In this document: positions 26,479 through 35,550 of the stretch, piece after piece
Layout: each line of letters opens with the position of its first letter
Numbering within the stretch: position 1 is the stretch's first letter
Origin: CAKSXP01 sp964609305
Lineage (GTDB): Bacteria > Bacillota > Clostridia > Oscillospirales > Oscillospiraceae
Direction: 5' to 3'
Assembly: GCA_964609305.1 (NCBI GenBank)
Contig: CAZSRK010000001.1
Location: 1-64,000, forward strand
DNA: 64,000 bases
Notes under the pieces: generated by a model
The model's input: the letters and a program-made list of their open reading frames with translations, nothing else
Databases searched by the model: none
Told to the model about the DNA's origin: nothing
Made by a program: the position numbers and the translations under genes

Positions 26479-26717
26479 CACTCCCTGCCCTTCATGAGCT
26501 CGCCGTATTTTTCGATATAATCGGTAAGCTCGCGCACCTCGTTGAAACGGGCCTCTTCGCTCTGCGCAAGCCTGCTGTACTCAGCTTTAATCGCCTCGTC
26601 CGGGACGTCAAGGGCCGTGCGCTGGAAGTCGAACATACTCTGATAGCAATCCTCTGTATATTCGCGGAGCACATCCTTCAGCAGCTCAAACTGTTTATCC
26701 GTTAGGTCAAGTTTCAC
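26478..26717 (-). CDS. Small acidic helical protein of unknown function
   Basis: A 79-residue, mostly helical acidic protein (EFELLKDVLREY-like heptads) without membrane segment, Cys or known motif. It is coupled to miaA by a TGATG overlap, with consensus start spacing, so it is likely a real gene. I do not recognise it. Confidence 0.6.
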   Translation of the reverse strand: MKLDLTDKQFELLKDVLREYTEDCYQSMFDFQRTALDVPDEAIKAEYSRLAQSEEARFNEVRELTDYIEKYGELMKGRE

Positions 26718-26800
26718 TATATTTCCTCCGTTTCGTATTTTTTATTTGCATTTCATGATATATGTGTTAGAATTAGACTATCACTAAGGAGGGATTTCCC

Positions 26801-27643
26801 ATGAAAATTAAGGTCACGGCCGACAGTACCTGTGATCTTTCCCAGGAGCTCCTGGACAAGTATAACATAACCGTCATTCCGTTGTTCATAGTCAAGGACG
26901 GGGAGAGTTTTATCGACGGCGTCGAAATCTTTCCGGACGATATATTCAAATATGTCTCGGAGACCGGCAAGCTCTGCTCCACCACGGCTGTCAACGTCGC
27001 CGACTATGTCGAAAAATTCACCGAACTGCGCCGTGAATACGACGCGATCATCCATTTCACCATTTCAAGCGAAATGTCCGCCTGCTACCAGAACGCCTGC
27101 CTGGCGGCGGAGGAGGTTTCCGGTGTCTACCCCTTTGACGCGCGCAATCTCTCCACCGGGATCGGCCATCTCGCGATCGACGCCTCCATCATGGCGCAAA
27201 GCGGCATGGACCCCGAGGAGATAGTCGCCGTATTGAACAAGAAAAGGGAAAAGCTCGACGTCAGCTTTATAATCGACACTCTCCTGTATCTGTGGAAAGG
27301 CGGCCGCTGCAGCGGCGTTGCTATGCTCGGCGCCAACCTGCTCAGTCTCAAACCCTGCATCGAGGTACGCGACGGCAGCATGGGCGTTGCAAAGAAATAC
27401 CGTGGCTCGCTGAAAAAGTGCCTTGTCCAGTATGTCCGCGACAGGCTTAAGGACCGCGAGGATATCGATACCAGAAGAATATTCATAACCGACTCAGGTG
27501 TCAGTGAGGATATCTATAACGCTGTTTATGAAGCGGTTTCCGAGTGCCAGCAGTTCGACGAGATACTGCACACCCGCGCAGGCAGCACCATATCCAACCA
27601 TTGCGGGCCGAATTGCCTTGGCATCCTGTATTATCACAAATAA
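26801..27643 (+). CDS. DegV-family fatty-acid-binding protein
   Basis: A 280-residue protein with the DegV N-terminal pattern (VTADSTCDLSQELLDKYNI), the HFTISSEMSACYQNA fatty-acid binding loop and a C-terminal GPNCLGILYYHK tail close to the usual end. DegV proteins carry a bound fatty acid; FakB members hand it to the kinase FakA, but fakA is not seen here. The start has AAGGAGGG upstream. Confidence 0.88.
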   Translation: MKIKVTADSTCDLSQELLDKYNITVIPLFIVKDGESFIDGVEIFPDDIFKYVSETGKLCSTTAVNVADYVEKFTELRREYDAIIHFTISSEMSACYQNACLAAEEVSGVYPFDARNLSTGIGHLAIDASIMAQSGMDPEEIVAVLNKKREKLDVSFIIDTLLYLWKGGRCSGVAMLGANLLSLKPCIEVRDGSMGVAKKYRGSLKKCLVQYVRDRLKDREDIDTRRIFITDSGVSEDIYNAVYEAVSECQQFDEILHTRAGSTISNHCGPNCLGILYYHK

Positions 27644-27653
27644 GCCCGATTTT

Positions 27654-27684
27654 CCCGCCGGAGATATCTCCGGCGGGCTTTTTT
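27654..27684 (+). terminator. Terminator of the DegV gene
   Basis: CCCGCCGGAGAT pairs with ATCTCCGGCGGG as a 24-nt perfect palindrome followed by CTTTTTT. Confidence 0.9.
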
Positions 27685-27773
27685 CACTTTTTGCACTTTT
27701 TATGGCCTGTTCCGGCCTGCATGTCTGAGGAGCGTTTTTGCCCTTCTCGCGCTGCCCGGGCACTTTCGGCACG

Positions 27774-29633
27774 TCAGACTATCCGCTTGAACTGTTTGTC
27801 CAGCTCCTTTTTTGTGAGCGTGACGGCGACCGGTCTTCCGTGCGGGCAGTATTTTATCTCTCCCGAGCAGACGCGCGCGGCGATGGCCTCCAGCTCGGCC
27901 AGGTCGGAACGTTTCCCCGCCTTGATGGCCGCTTTACAGGCCACCGTGTGCAGGATATCGTCCCTTTTGGATTCGGGTGTGCCGCCAAGCCGCAGTTTTT
28001 CACATATCTCCTCGACCGCGGCTTCCTCCTGCCCCTCAAGCTCTGCGGGTACGGCTCGGATCACAACGGCGTTTTCCCCATATGTGTCTATCTCAAACCC
28101 CACACGCTCGAGCGCGGCGCGGTTTTCCTCCAGCAGTTCCAGGCTGTCGCCTCCGCAGCGCCAGACTATCGGTGCCAGCAGACTCTGGCTCATTACCGGC
28201 AGGCTATCCTCACGGAGCCTGTCGAATATCATGCGTTCATGCGCTGCATGCTTGTCGATAAGGACAAGCTCCTGACCCTTTTCGACGATGATATAGGTCT
28301 CCATCGCCTCGCCTATGACGCGCAGCGGCGTTTCCTCCGGCAGATCCGGCAGCGTGACGTTTTCCGGCTCCACCGCCTTTGCCGTCCGGGCAGTCTGCTG
28401 CCTGCCCGGCGCGGCGCTTTCCACGGGTTCCCGTGTCGAAAACGGTGCCTGACAACTGCGTGCCGTCAGCGTGCCGGGGGTCCGGCTGCTTTCCCGGCGG
28501 TACTGCTCACTGGTCATCGAACGGAAAAAGTCACTGTCAGGCCTGGCTGCGGCTCTCTCCGTCGGGGCAGCCTGCGCGCTCTCCCGTCGGAATGGACTGA
28601 CCGCCTTTTCCGTACCGGAGGAGAGCTTTACCTCGGCCGTGCCGCGCTCGCTTTCAAGCGCGCCCAACGCCGCGTAATATACGGCGTCGAACACTTTCTT
28701 TTCCTCAGAGAATTTGACCTCGTTCTTCGTCGGATGGACGTTAACATCCACGCTGCCGCAGCTTATGGTTATGTACAATACGCAGGATGGGAAGCGCCCG
28801 GTCAAAAGAGTGTTCCGATAGCTTTGCTCGAGCGCAGCCTGGAGCGTGGAGGAGCGTATCGACCGGCCGTTTACAAAGAAAAACTGCGCCGAGCGGTTGC
28901 CCCTTCCGGCGTGCGGCGCGCTGACAAAGCCCTTTACTGACACGCCGTCGCTCTCCAGCTCACAGGAGAGCATGGACTTTGCCATGTCGCGGCCAAGCAG
29001 GCTGTAAACGCATGAATCCATCCTGCCGTCGCCGGATGTAAAGAACTCCTCCCTGCCGTCGCGCAGGCAGCGCACAGATACCTCCGGCCGGCCGAGCGCG
29101 CAGCGCAGGGCGAGACTGACGCAGTGCGTGCCCTCAGCACGGTCGGACTTGAGGAATTTTCGTCTGGCCGGCGTATTGTAAAACAGGTCCCTGACGGTTA
29201 TGACCGTGCCCTCGGGACAGCCGGCCTCATGCATATCTACGATCTCGCCGTGATCGAGTACGACGCGCGTGCCGGAGGCTGCGCCCTTCTCCCTCGTGAG
29301 CAGCTCTACGCGCGATACGGCGGCTATGGCCGCCAGAGCCTCTCCGCGGAAGCCAAGGGTCTCGATCGCCTCAAGCCCGCGCTCGTCGTGCAGTTTGCTC
29401 GTCGCATGGCGCAGGAAAGCGATGCCCGCATCCTCCGGCGACATGCCGCAGCCGTCGTCCGTCACGCGGATGAGCGTCTGTCCGCCGCCGCGAAGCTCGA
29501 CTGTTATGCTCTTTGCGCCCGCGTCGATGGAGTTTTCCATAAGCTCTTTTACGACGCTGCCGGGCCTCTCGACGACCTCGCCGGCGGCTATCATATCCGC
29601 GACCAGCGGCGATAGAATATTGATAACGGACAT
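27774..29633 (-). CDS. mutL: DNA mismatch repair protein MutL
   Basis: A 619-residue protein. The N-terminal GHKL ATPase carries VVKELMENSIDAGA, DDGCGM and GFRGEALAAI. A Pro/Ser/Arg-rich linker (about 330-430) leads to the C-terminal dimerization/endonuclease domain. The nuclease motif usually read as DQHA(x)2E(x)4E appears here as DKHAAHERMIFD, so two positions are changed. It works with MutS, whose gene is divergent from it and downstream of miaB. Confidence 0.95.
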   Translation of the reverse strand: MSVINILSPLVADMIAAGEVVERPGSVVKELMENSIDAGAKSITVELRGGGQTLIRVTDDGCGMSPEDAGIAFLRHATSKLHDERGLEAIETLGFRGEALAAIAAVSRVELLTREKGAASGTRVVLDHGEIVDMHEAGCPEGTVITVRDLFYNTPARRKFLKSDRAEGTHCVSLALRCALGRPEVSVRCLRDGREEFFTSGDGRMDSCVYSLLGRDMAKSMLSCELESDGVSVKGFVSAPHAGRGNRSAQFFFVNGRSIRSSTLQAALEQSYRNTLLTGRFPSCVLYITISCGSVDVNVHPTKNEVKFSEEKKVFDAVYYAALGALESERGTAEVKLSSGTEKAVSPFRRESAQAAPTERAAARPDSDFFRSMTSEQYRRESSRTPGTLTARSCQAPFSTREPVESAAPGRQQTARTAKAVEPENVTLPDLPEETPLRVIGEAMETYIIVEKGQELVLIDKHAAHERMIFDRLREDSLPVMSQSLLAPIVWRCGGDSLELLEENRAALERVGFEIDTYGENAVVIRAVPAELEGQEEAAVEEICEKLRLGGTPESKRDDILHTVACKAAIKAGKRSDLAELEAIAARVCSGEIKYCPHGRPVAVTLTKKELDKQFKRIV

Positions 29634-29691
29634 TTTCTATATCTCCCGTATTTCACCGATTATATAACACTGACATGATATCACAAATACA

Positions 29692-29720
29692 TTGAAATTT
29701 CCACCGGTAAATGATAAACT
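29692..29720 (+). promoter_or_regulatory. Candidate promoter of miaB-mutS
   Basis: TTGAAA (29692-29697), 17-nt spacer, TAAACT (29715-29720), 42 nt before the miaB start. The opposite strand of the same 129-nt space must drive mutL. Confidence 0.5.
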
Positions 29721-29762
29721 GTTAGATCAGGAATATCTGACCGCAAAAGGAACAGGGTAAAA

Positions 29763-31181
29763 ATGAGCTACACGAGAAAAGAGATACCGGCGCAGGATAT
29801 CGCCCGTCAGTATGAGATATGCCGCCGGATAAAACAGGACAATCTGCTCAGCGGACCGCGCGGGCTTCTCGCGTTTGTCGACACCTACGGCTGCCAGCAG
29901 AACGAGGCTGACAGCGAGCATATACGCGGCTGGCTGGCCGAGATGGGCTATGGCTTCACGCAGGATGAGTTTGAGGCCGACGTCATCGTCGTGAACACCT
30001 GCGCCGTGCGCGAGCATGCGGAGATGCGCGTGTTAGGCAACGTCGGCGCGCTGAACCATACAAAAAAGAACAAGCCCGGGCAGATCATCGCCGTCTGCGG
30101 CTGTATGGTCCAGCAGGAGCATATGGCCCAGAAACTCAAAAACTCTTTCCGAATAGTGGATCTGGTGTTCGGCCCGCACGAGCTCTGGCGTTTTCCGGAG
30201 CTGTTTGAGCGCGTGCTGGAGGAAAAAAAGCGCGTCTTCGCGACCGGGCCGGACGACGGCGCGGTGACGGAGGGTCTGCCCGTGCGCCGCGACGGCAAAG
30301 TCAAGGCCTGGCTTTCAATCATGTACGGCTGCAACAACTTCTGCTCCTACTGCATAGTGCCATATGTCCGCGGCCGCGAACGCTCGCGCAGGCCGGAGCA
30401 AATCGTCGAGGAAGCCCGCGCGCTCGTGCAGGAGGGGTACAAAGATATCACGCTGCTGGGCCAGAACGTGAACTCATATGGCCGCGATCTGGACAGCGGG
30501 GTCGACTTTGCAGACCTTCTTGCAATGATAAACGACATCCCGGGCGATTTCCTCATCCGGTTTATGACCAGCCATCCAAAGGACGCAACAGAAAAGCTTT
30601 TTGTGACTATGGCCAGATGCGAAAAATGCGCAAGGCACATACATCTGCCCGTGCAGTCCGGCTCCGACCGCGTGCTCAGGCGCATGAACCGGGTATATAC
30701 ACGCGAGAAGTATCTTGAGACCGTGCGTCTTGCCAGAAGCTATATGCCGGACATCGTGCTCACCACGGACATAATCGTCGGCTTTCCCGGAGAGACGGAG
30801 GAGGATTTTTCCGACACCCTCTCACTGGTTGAACAGGTGCGATATGACGCAATGTTCACCTTTATATACTCCAAGCGCGTCGGCACCCCCGCTTCTGAGA
30901 TGCCCGATCCCTATTCTAGGGAGGAAAAACAGGCGCATTTTGACCGCCTGTTGGAGCTAGCAAACCGCATCTCTGGCGAAAAACACGCCGAATACGTCGG
31001 AAGGACGCTGCGCGTACTCGTCGACGGTGAGACTGGCAGCGACAAATACAATCTATCCAGCCGCACGAACGGCGGCAGGCTTGTGCATCTGGCGGGAGAT
31101 GCCGCGCTTATCGGCAGATTCATAAATGTCCGTATCACCGGCAGCACCACCTGGGCGCTGTTCGGCGAAAAGGCGGACTGA
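29763..31181 (+). CDS. miaB: tRNA-2-methylthio-N6-dimethylallyladenosine synthase MiaB
   Basis: A 472-residue radical-SAM methylthiotransferase. It has the N-terminal UPF0004 domain with cluster cysteines (DTYGCQQN, NTCAVRE, VCGCMVQ), the radical SAM motif CNNFCSYC, and a C-terminal TRAM domain (about 405-470). It adds the methylthio group at A37 after MiaA. It is followed by mutS after 17 nt. Confidence 0.96.
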   Translation: MSYTRKEIPAQDIARQYEICRRIKQDNLLSGPRGLLAFVDTYGCQQNEADSEHIRGWLAEMGYGFTQDEFEADVIVVNTCAVREHAEMRVLGNVGALNHTKKNKPGQIIAVCGCMVQQEHMAQKLKNSFRIVDLVFGPHELWRFPELFERVLEEKKRVFATGPDDGAVTEGLPVRRDGKVKAWLSIMYGCNNFCSYCIVPYVRGRERSRRPEQIVEEARALVQEGYKDITLLGQNVNSYGRDLDSGVDFADLLAMINDIPGDFLIRFMTSHPKDATEKLFVTMARCEKCARHIHLPVQSGSDRVLRRMNRVYTREKYLETVRLARSYMPDIVLTTDIIVGFPGETEEDFSDTLSLVEQVRYDAMFTFIYSKRVGTPASEMPDPYSREEKQAHFDRLLELANRISGEKHAEYVGRTLRVLVDGETGSDKYNLSSRTNGGRLVHLAGDAALIGRFINVRITGSTTWALFGEKAD

Positions 31182-31198
31182 GAGAATGAGGAATATCA

Positions 31199-33799
31199 AT
31201 GGCCGAACTCACCCCGATGAAGAGACAATACAACCGCATTAAATCGGAGCATCAGGACTGTCTGCTGTTTTTCCGGCTGGGCGACTTTTACGAGATGTTC
31301 GACGACGACGCCATCACCGCCTCGCGTGAGCTGGACCTGACATTGACAACACGCGACAGGGGCAAGGCCGAAGATGAGCAGACGCCCATGTGCGGCGTTC
31401 CCTATCACAGCAGCGAGGCATATATCGCACGTCTCATTGCAAAGGGATACAAGGTCGCCATATGCGAGCAGACCGAGGATCCGAAAAGCGCCATCGGCCT
31501 TGTCGACCGCGAGGTCATACGCATAATAACCCCCGGCACTGTCACGGACAGCTCCATGCTCGAAGAGGGAAACTCCAACTATCTGGGCGCCGTGTGGCTG
31601 GATGCCGGAAGCGGCGCAGTCGCATTCTGCGACATCTCCACCGGCGAATTCTGCGTCGCCTCGTTTTACGAGGACTGCGCGCAGCATATCATAAACGAGC
31701 TGGGCCGCTTCTCCCCGCGCGAGGTCGTGCTCAGCTCCGGCGCGCAGGAGGACGCTGCAATATCCGACTTTCTGCGCCGGCGGCTGGACTGCATGCTGGA
31801 AGAAGGCGGAGCCCGATTTGACTATATGCAGGCCTGCGCACGCGTCTGCGAGCGTTTTAATGCGCCCGATGTCGACGCACTCGGCCTCGGCGCGGACAGC
31901 GCGGCGGTGATTGCCGCCGGCGGGCTGCTTTCCTATGTCGAGGAGACGCAAAAATTCGACCTGAGCCATATAAACGCATTGGACGTGATGGCCTCCGGCC
32001 GTTTCATGGAACTGGACTACACCACACGCCGCAATCTGGAGCTGACGGAAAACCTGCGCGCCGGGGAAAAACGCGGCAGCCTGCTGTGGGTGCTCGACAG
32101 AACGAAAACGCCCATGGGAGGACGGCTCCTCCGCTCCTGGGTGGAGCGGCCTCTGTTGTCTCCCGTCGCTATCCGGCGCCGCCTGTCCGCCGTCGGAGAG
32201 CTGTACGAGTCGAACATTCTCCGCGCCGAGCTGATCGAGCTGCTCTCCGGCGTGGGCGATATGCGCCGCCTCATCGGCAGGGCTGTCTACGGCTCAGCCA
32301 ATGCGCGGGATCTTCAGGCGCTGGGCAGCTATATCGCAATGCTGCCGGATATAGCGCGGCTGCTCTCCGGCGTGAAGAGCGCCTCCCTGAAGGAGATCGG
32401 CGGCATGGACACGATGCCCGAGCTTGCGCAGATGCTCCAAAACGCGATTGACGACAAACCACCGTCTTCCGTACGAGAGGGCGGCATGATGCGCAGCGGA
32501 TATAACGAGGAGCTGGACTATCTGCGGAAAGTGCGCGACAACGGGACGCAGATGATAGCCGACCTGGAGCAGCGCGAGCGCGAGCGCACCGGCATCAAAA
32601 AGCTCAAAGTCGGCTATAACAAGGTCTTTGGCTATTACATCGACATGCCAAAAAGCGCAGGAGAAGCCGCCGTCCCCCCGGAATACATAAGAAAGCAGAC
32701 CCTGGTCTCAAACGAGCGGTACTTCACGCCGGAGCTTAAGGAACTTGAAAACACGCTGCTTTCCGCGCGCGATCGCATCTGTGAGCTGGAATTTCGCCTG
32801 TTTTCCGAAATACGCCAGGCCGTGGCCGAACAGGTCGGCAGGGTACAGCACGCCTCCGACTGCGTTGCACAGCTTGACGTATACTGCTCCCTTGCCGAGG
32901 TGGCCGTGCGCAACGGCTATACCATGCCGGAGGTGGACACCGGCTCCACGCTGCAGATAACCGAGGGCCGCCATCCAGTCGTCGAGCAGGCGCGCGATGA
33001 TGTCATGTTCGTGCCGAACGATGTTTTTCTCAACGACAGTACTGACCGTGTTGCCATCATAACCGGCCCGAACATGGCCGGAAAAAGCACATATATGCGC
33101 CAGACCGCACTGATCGTACTGATGGCGCAGATGGGCTCCTTCGTACCTGCCAAAAGCGCGGTCATCGGAATTGTAGACCGGGTTTTCACCCGTATCGGCG
33201 CATCCGACGACCTGGCCTCGGGCCAGAGCACATTTATGGTTGAGATGACGGAGGTCGCCTCCATCCTCGAACACGCCACGAAGAAAAGCCTTCTCATCCT
33301 CGACGAGATAGGCCGCGGCACATCCACCTTCGACGGCATGGCGATAGCGCGCGCTGTGCTGGAATACTGCGCCGACAGACGAAAGCTCGGCGCAAAGACC
33401 ATGTTTGCAACGCACTATCACGAGCTTTCCGCTCTGGAAAGCGAGCTGGACGGCGTGCGCAACTATAACATTACCGCGAAAAAACAAAACGGCCAGCTCA
33501 TCTTCCTTCGCAAGATAGTGCGCGGAGCCGCCGACGACAGCTACGGCATAGAGGTCGCAAAGCTCGCCGGCGTTCCTGAGAGCATCATATCCAGCGCAAA
33601 GAGCCACCTTCGCGAACTGGAATCCGGCAGCGGTGACGTTCCTTCGGCTCCTGAGCGAGGAGAGGATGGTCAGCTTACGCTCGGCGATATCGGCGCGGAT
33701 GAGGTCCGGCAGCGCCTGCGCGACGTCAGCCTTGACACCATGACGCCATTGGAGGCCCTGAATCTGCTTTATGAACTCAAGAGGATGGTAAATAACTGA
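31199..33799 (+). CDS. mutS: DNA mismatch recognition protein MutS
   Basis: A full 866-residue MutS. The N-terminal mismatch-binding domain carries FFRLGDFYEMF (the Phe-x-Glu wedge), then connector, lever and clamp domains. The C-terminal ATPase carries GPNMAGKST, LLILDEIGRGTSTFDG and FATHYHEL. It has the usual length, and it is coupled to the CPBP protease gene by one overlapping base. Confidence 0.97.
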   Translation: MAELTPMKRQYNRIKSEHQDCLLFFRLGDFYEMFDDDAITASRELDLTLTTRDRGKAEDEQTPMCGVPYHSSEAYIARLIAKGYKVAICEQTEDPKSAIGLVDREVIRIITPGTVTDSSMLEEGNSNYLGAVWLDAGSGAVAFCDISTGEFCVASFYEDCAQHIINELGRFSPREVVLSSGAQEDAAISDFLRRRLDCMLEEGGARFDYMQACARVCERFNAPDVDALGLGADSAAVIAAGGLLSYVEETQKFDLSHINALDVMASGRFMELDYTTRRNLELTENLRAGEKRGSLLWVLDRTKTPMGGRLLRSWVERPLLSPVAIRRRLSAVGELYESNILRAELIELLSGVGDMRRLIGRAVYGSANARDLQALGSYIAMLPDIARLLSGVKSASLKEIGGMDTMPELAQMLQNAIDDKPPSSVREGGMMRSGYNEELDYLRKVRDNGTQMIADLEQRERERTGIKKLKVGYNKVFGYYIDMPKSAGEAAVPPEYIRKQTLVSNERYFTPELKELENTLLSARDRICELEFRLFSEIRQAVAEQVGRVQHASDCVAQLDVYCSLAEVAVRNGYTMPEVDTGSTLQITEGRHPVVEQARDDVMFVPNDVFLNDSTDRVAIITGPNMAGKSTYMRQTALIVLMAQMGSFVPAKSAVIGIVDRVFTRIGASDDLASGQSTFMVEMTEVASILEHATKKSLLILDEIGRGTSTFDGMAIARAVLEYCADRRKLGAKTMFATHYHELSALESELDGVRNYNITAKKQNGQLIFLRKIVRGAADDSYGIEVAKLAGVPESIISSAKSHLRELESGSGDVPSAPERGEDGQLTLGDIGADEVRQRLRDVSLDTMTPLEALNLLYELKRMVNN

Positions 33800-34500
33800 T
33801 GCCTGTTTACGAAAAGCCCCCATTTGTTCTCAACATGTCAAAGCCGGCCAGGATACTCGGCTGGTGCTATTTGCCGGTGCATATATTCGTTCTTCCACTG
33901 CTGCTGAACATCTATGCCTCCGTCTCGGCCGACGGGCTCAGCGACAGGGCAATGAACATCATATACTACGGCATCGGCGCGGCTTTCGTCCTGGTGTTCA
34001 TGCTCCGCTATCTCAGAGCTGACCTCGACCCTCTGCTCGATCACAAAATCGGGAACCTGCTTCTTCTTGTGTCCGGATACTTTATGGACCTGCTGCTGTC
34101 GTACGCCGCACTCATCGCGCTCGAGTTCATACTGGGCGCCGTGTCCAACCCCAACGAACAGGCCCTCGACGCCATCTCGCAGAACAATTACAGCATGATG
34201 CTCGGGCTTGCCGTATTCCTGGCGCCGATGGTCGAGGAGCCGCTGTTCCGCGGTGTCGTATTCGGGACTTTGCGCGAAAAGAACACAGTGCTGGCCTATC
34301 TCGTGTCGGTTCTGCTGTTTTCGCTCTATCACGTATGGCAGTATGCCGTGGCATATTGGGACGCGGGCCTGCTGATCTATATGATACAGTATATACCGGT
34401 ATCCTTCGTCCTCGCCTGGCTGTATGACCGCAGCCGCACGATCTGGCTGCCAATAATATTCCACATGTTTCTGAACGCCATGGCGCTCTCCTACATGTAA
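33799..34500 (+). CDS. CPBP-family intramembrane protease (CAAX-type)
   Basis: A 233-residue polytopic protein with about seven helices and the CPBP motifs EEPLFRGVVFG, FSLYH and HMFLNAMA, giving the Glu-Glu and His metal ligands. In Firmicutes such proteins serve in peptide immunity or maturation, but no peptide gene is near. It begins on the last base of the mutS stop. Confidence 0.85.
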   Translation: MPVYEKPPFVLNMSKPARILGWCYLPVHIFVLPLLLNIYASVSADGLSDRAMNIIYYGIGAAFVLVFMLRYLRADLDPLLDHKIGNLLLLVSGYFMDLLLSYAALIALEFILGAVSNPNEQALDAISQNNYSMMLGLAVFLAPMVEEPLFRGVVFGTLREKNTVLAYLVSVLLFSLYHVWQYAVAYWDAGLLIYMIQYIPVSFVLAWLYDRSRTIWLPIIFHMFLNAMALSYM

Positions 34501-34505
34501 AAAAA

Positions 34506-34576
34506 AGCGGGGCAGGCATCCTGACGGACGCCTGTCCCGCTCAGGCCGTCAAAAAAGTCTCTTAGACTTTTTTGAC
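34506..34576 (+). terminator. Tandem hairpins ending the miaB-mutS operon; second is bidirectional
   Basis: First stem AGCGGGGCAGGC with GCCTGTCCCGCT (34506-34541). Second is a perfect 13-bp inverted repeat, gtcaaaaaagtct with agacttttttgac (34548-34576), which has A-T rich arms on both sides and could serve the convergent GDPD gene as well. Confidence 0.8.
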
Positions 34577-34596
34577 AACCTGAACAATCTCTTTTC

Positions 34597-35433
34597 TCAA
34601 TACTCCCGGGGCGGACGGTAAAATTCAAATATAACCGCGTCGTTGTCCTTCTGCGCGTCCAGGCCATGACTGGTCCAGGCGACCTTCATCGCACCCATCT
34701 TCTCGCACAGTCTGACAGCGAGATTCTTTTTACCTATCGCGTACGCTATAAACTGCGGCCGGCCAATGAAATTTGCCGCCAGCCTGCTCAGCAGGAAAGC
34801 CAGGGGCTTTTTCGCCCCCTCACCATATCTCTCCGCGGGACAGGCAAGCTGTCCGCGCAGGACATCCGGCGCGTTCCTGCGGAACCATCTGACGATAGTC
34901 GGGTCAAAGCTCTCGACACAGACGTGCCCGCTGTAACTGTCCATCAGGGCCAGCGTTTTCTCGCAAAGCTCCTTGTTTCTTTTCCCCGTTTTCAGCTCTA
35001 TTATGACGGGCACACGGCTGTCGGCGGCCTCAAACACGTCAAAAACCTCCGATAGTTTGGGAATGCGTTCTTCCGTCCGGACCAGGCAAAGCTCCGACAG
35101 TTCGGCAAAGGTCTTTTCCCCGACCGAACCCTGAACGCCGCACATACGCTCAAGCCCGTCGTCATGGAAAACAACGACCTCTCCGTCCGCGGTCAGACGT
35201 ACGTCGAGCTCCACTCCGTAGCCGGCTTCCGCAGCGGCCCGGAAAGCAGCCAGAGAGTTTTCCGGCACGGACCTGTCCGGCCGGTGCAGCCCACGGTGCG
35301 CAAAGTTCCGTCGCAGGAACGGCTCCTTCTGCCCCTGCTCCGCCTTTCCCGGCGCCAGCGCGAACACGGCGGCCGCGGCCAGCCCCGCGGCTGCTCCGGC
35401 TGTTGGCAGCAATATCTTAAGCATCTTGTTCAT
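34597..35433 (-). CDS. Glycerophosphodiester phosphodiesterase, membrane-anchored
   Basis: A 278-residue protein with an N-terminal hydrophobic helix (about 4-25) and a GDPD barrel: NFAHRGLH, PENSLAAFRAA, VELDVRLTADGEVVVFHD and VIIELKTG carry the His and Glu/Asp active-site residues. It hydrolyses glycerophosphodiesters, probably for phosphate or lipid turnover. The start is the ATG downstream of AGGAGG; the upstream GTG lies inside that site. Confidence 0.88.
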   Translation of the reverse strand: MNKMLKILLPTAGAAAGLAAAAVFALAPGKAEQGQKEPFLRRNFAHRGLHRPDRSVPENSLAAFRAAAEAGYGVELDVRLTADGEVVVFHDDGLERMCGVQGSVGEKTFAELSELCLVRTEERIPKLSEVFDVFEAADSRVPVIIELKTGKRNKELCEKTLALMDSYSGHVCVESFDPTIVRWFRRNAPDVLRGQLACPAERYGEGAKKPLAFLLSRLAANFIGRPQFIAYAIGKKNLAVRLCEKMGAMKVAWTSHGLDAQKDNDAVIFEFYRPPREY

Positions 35434-35550
35434 ATCATCGCTCACCTCCTGAACGATATTATTTTATCACCGTGTGAAGAGCTCGTCAATTTGTTGTTGC
35501 GCTTATCTTCCATATCGGTTAAAATTGCCCGTGAAAGGATGTGTTACCAG

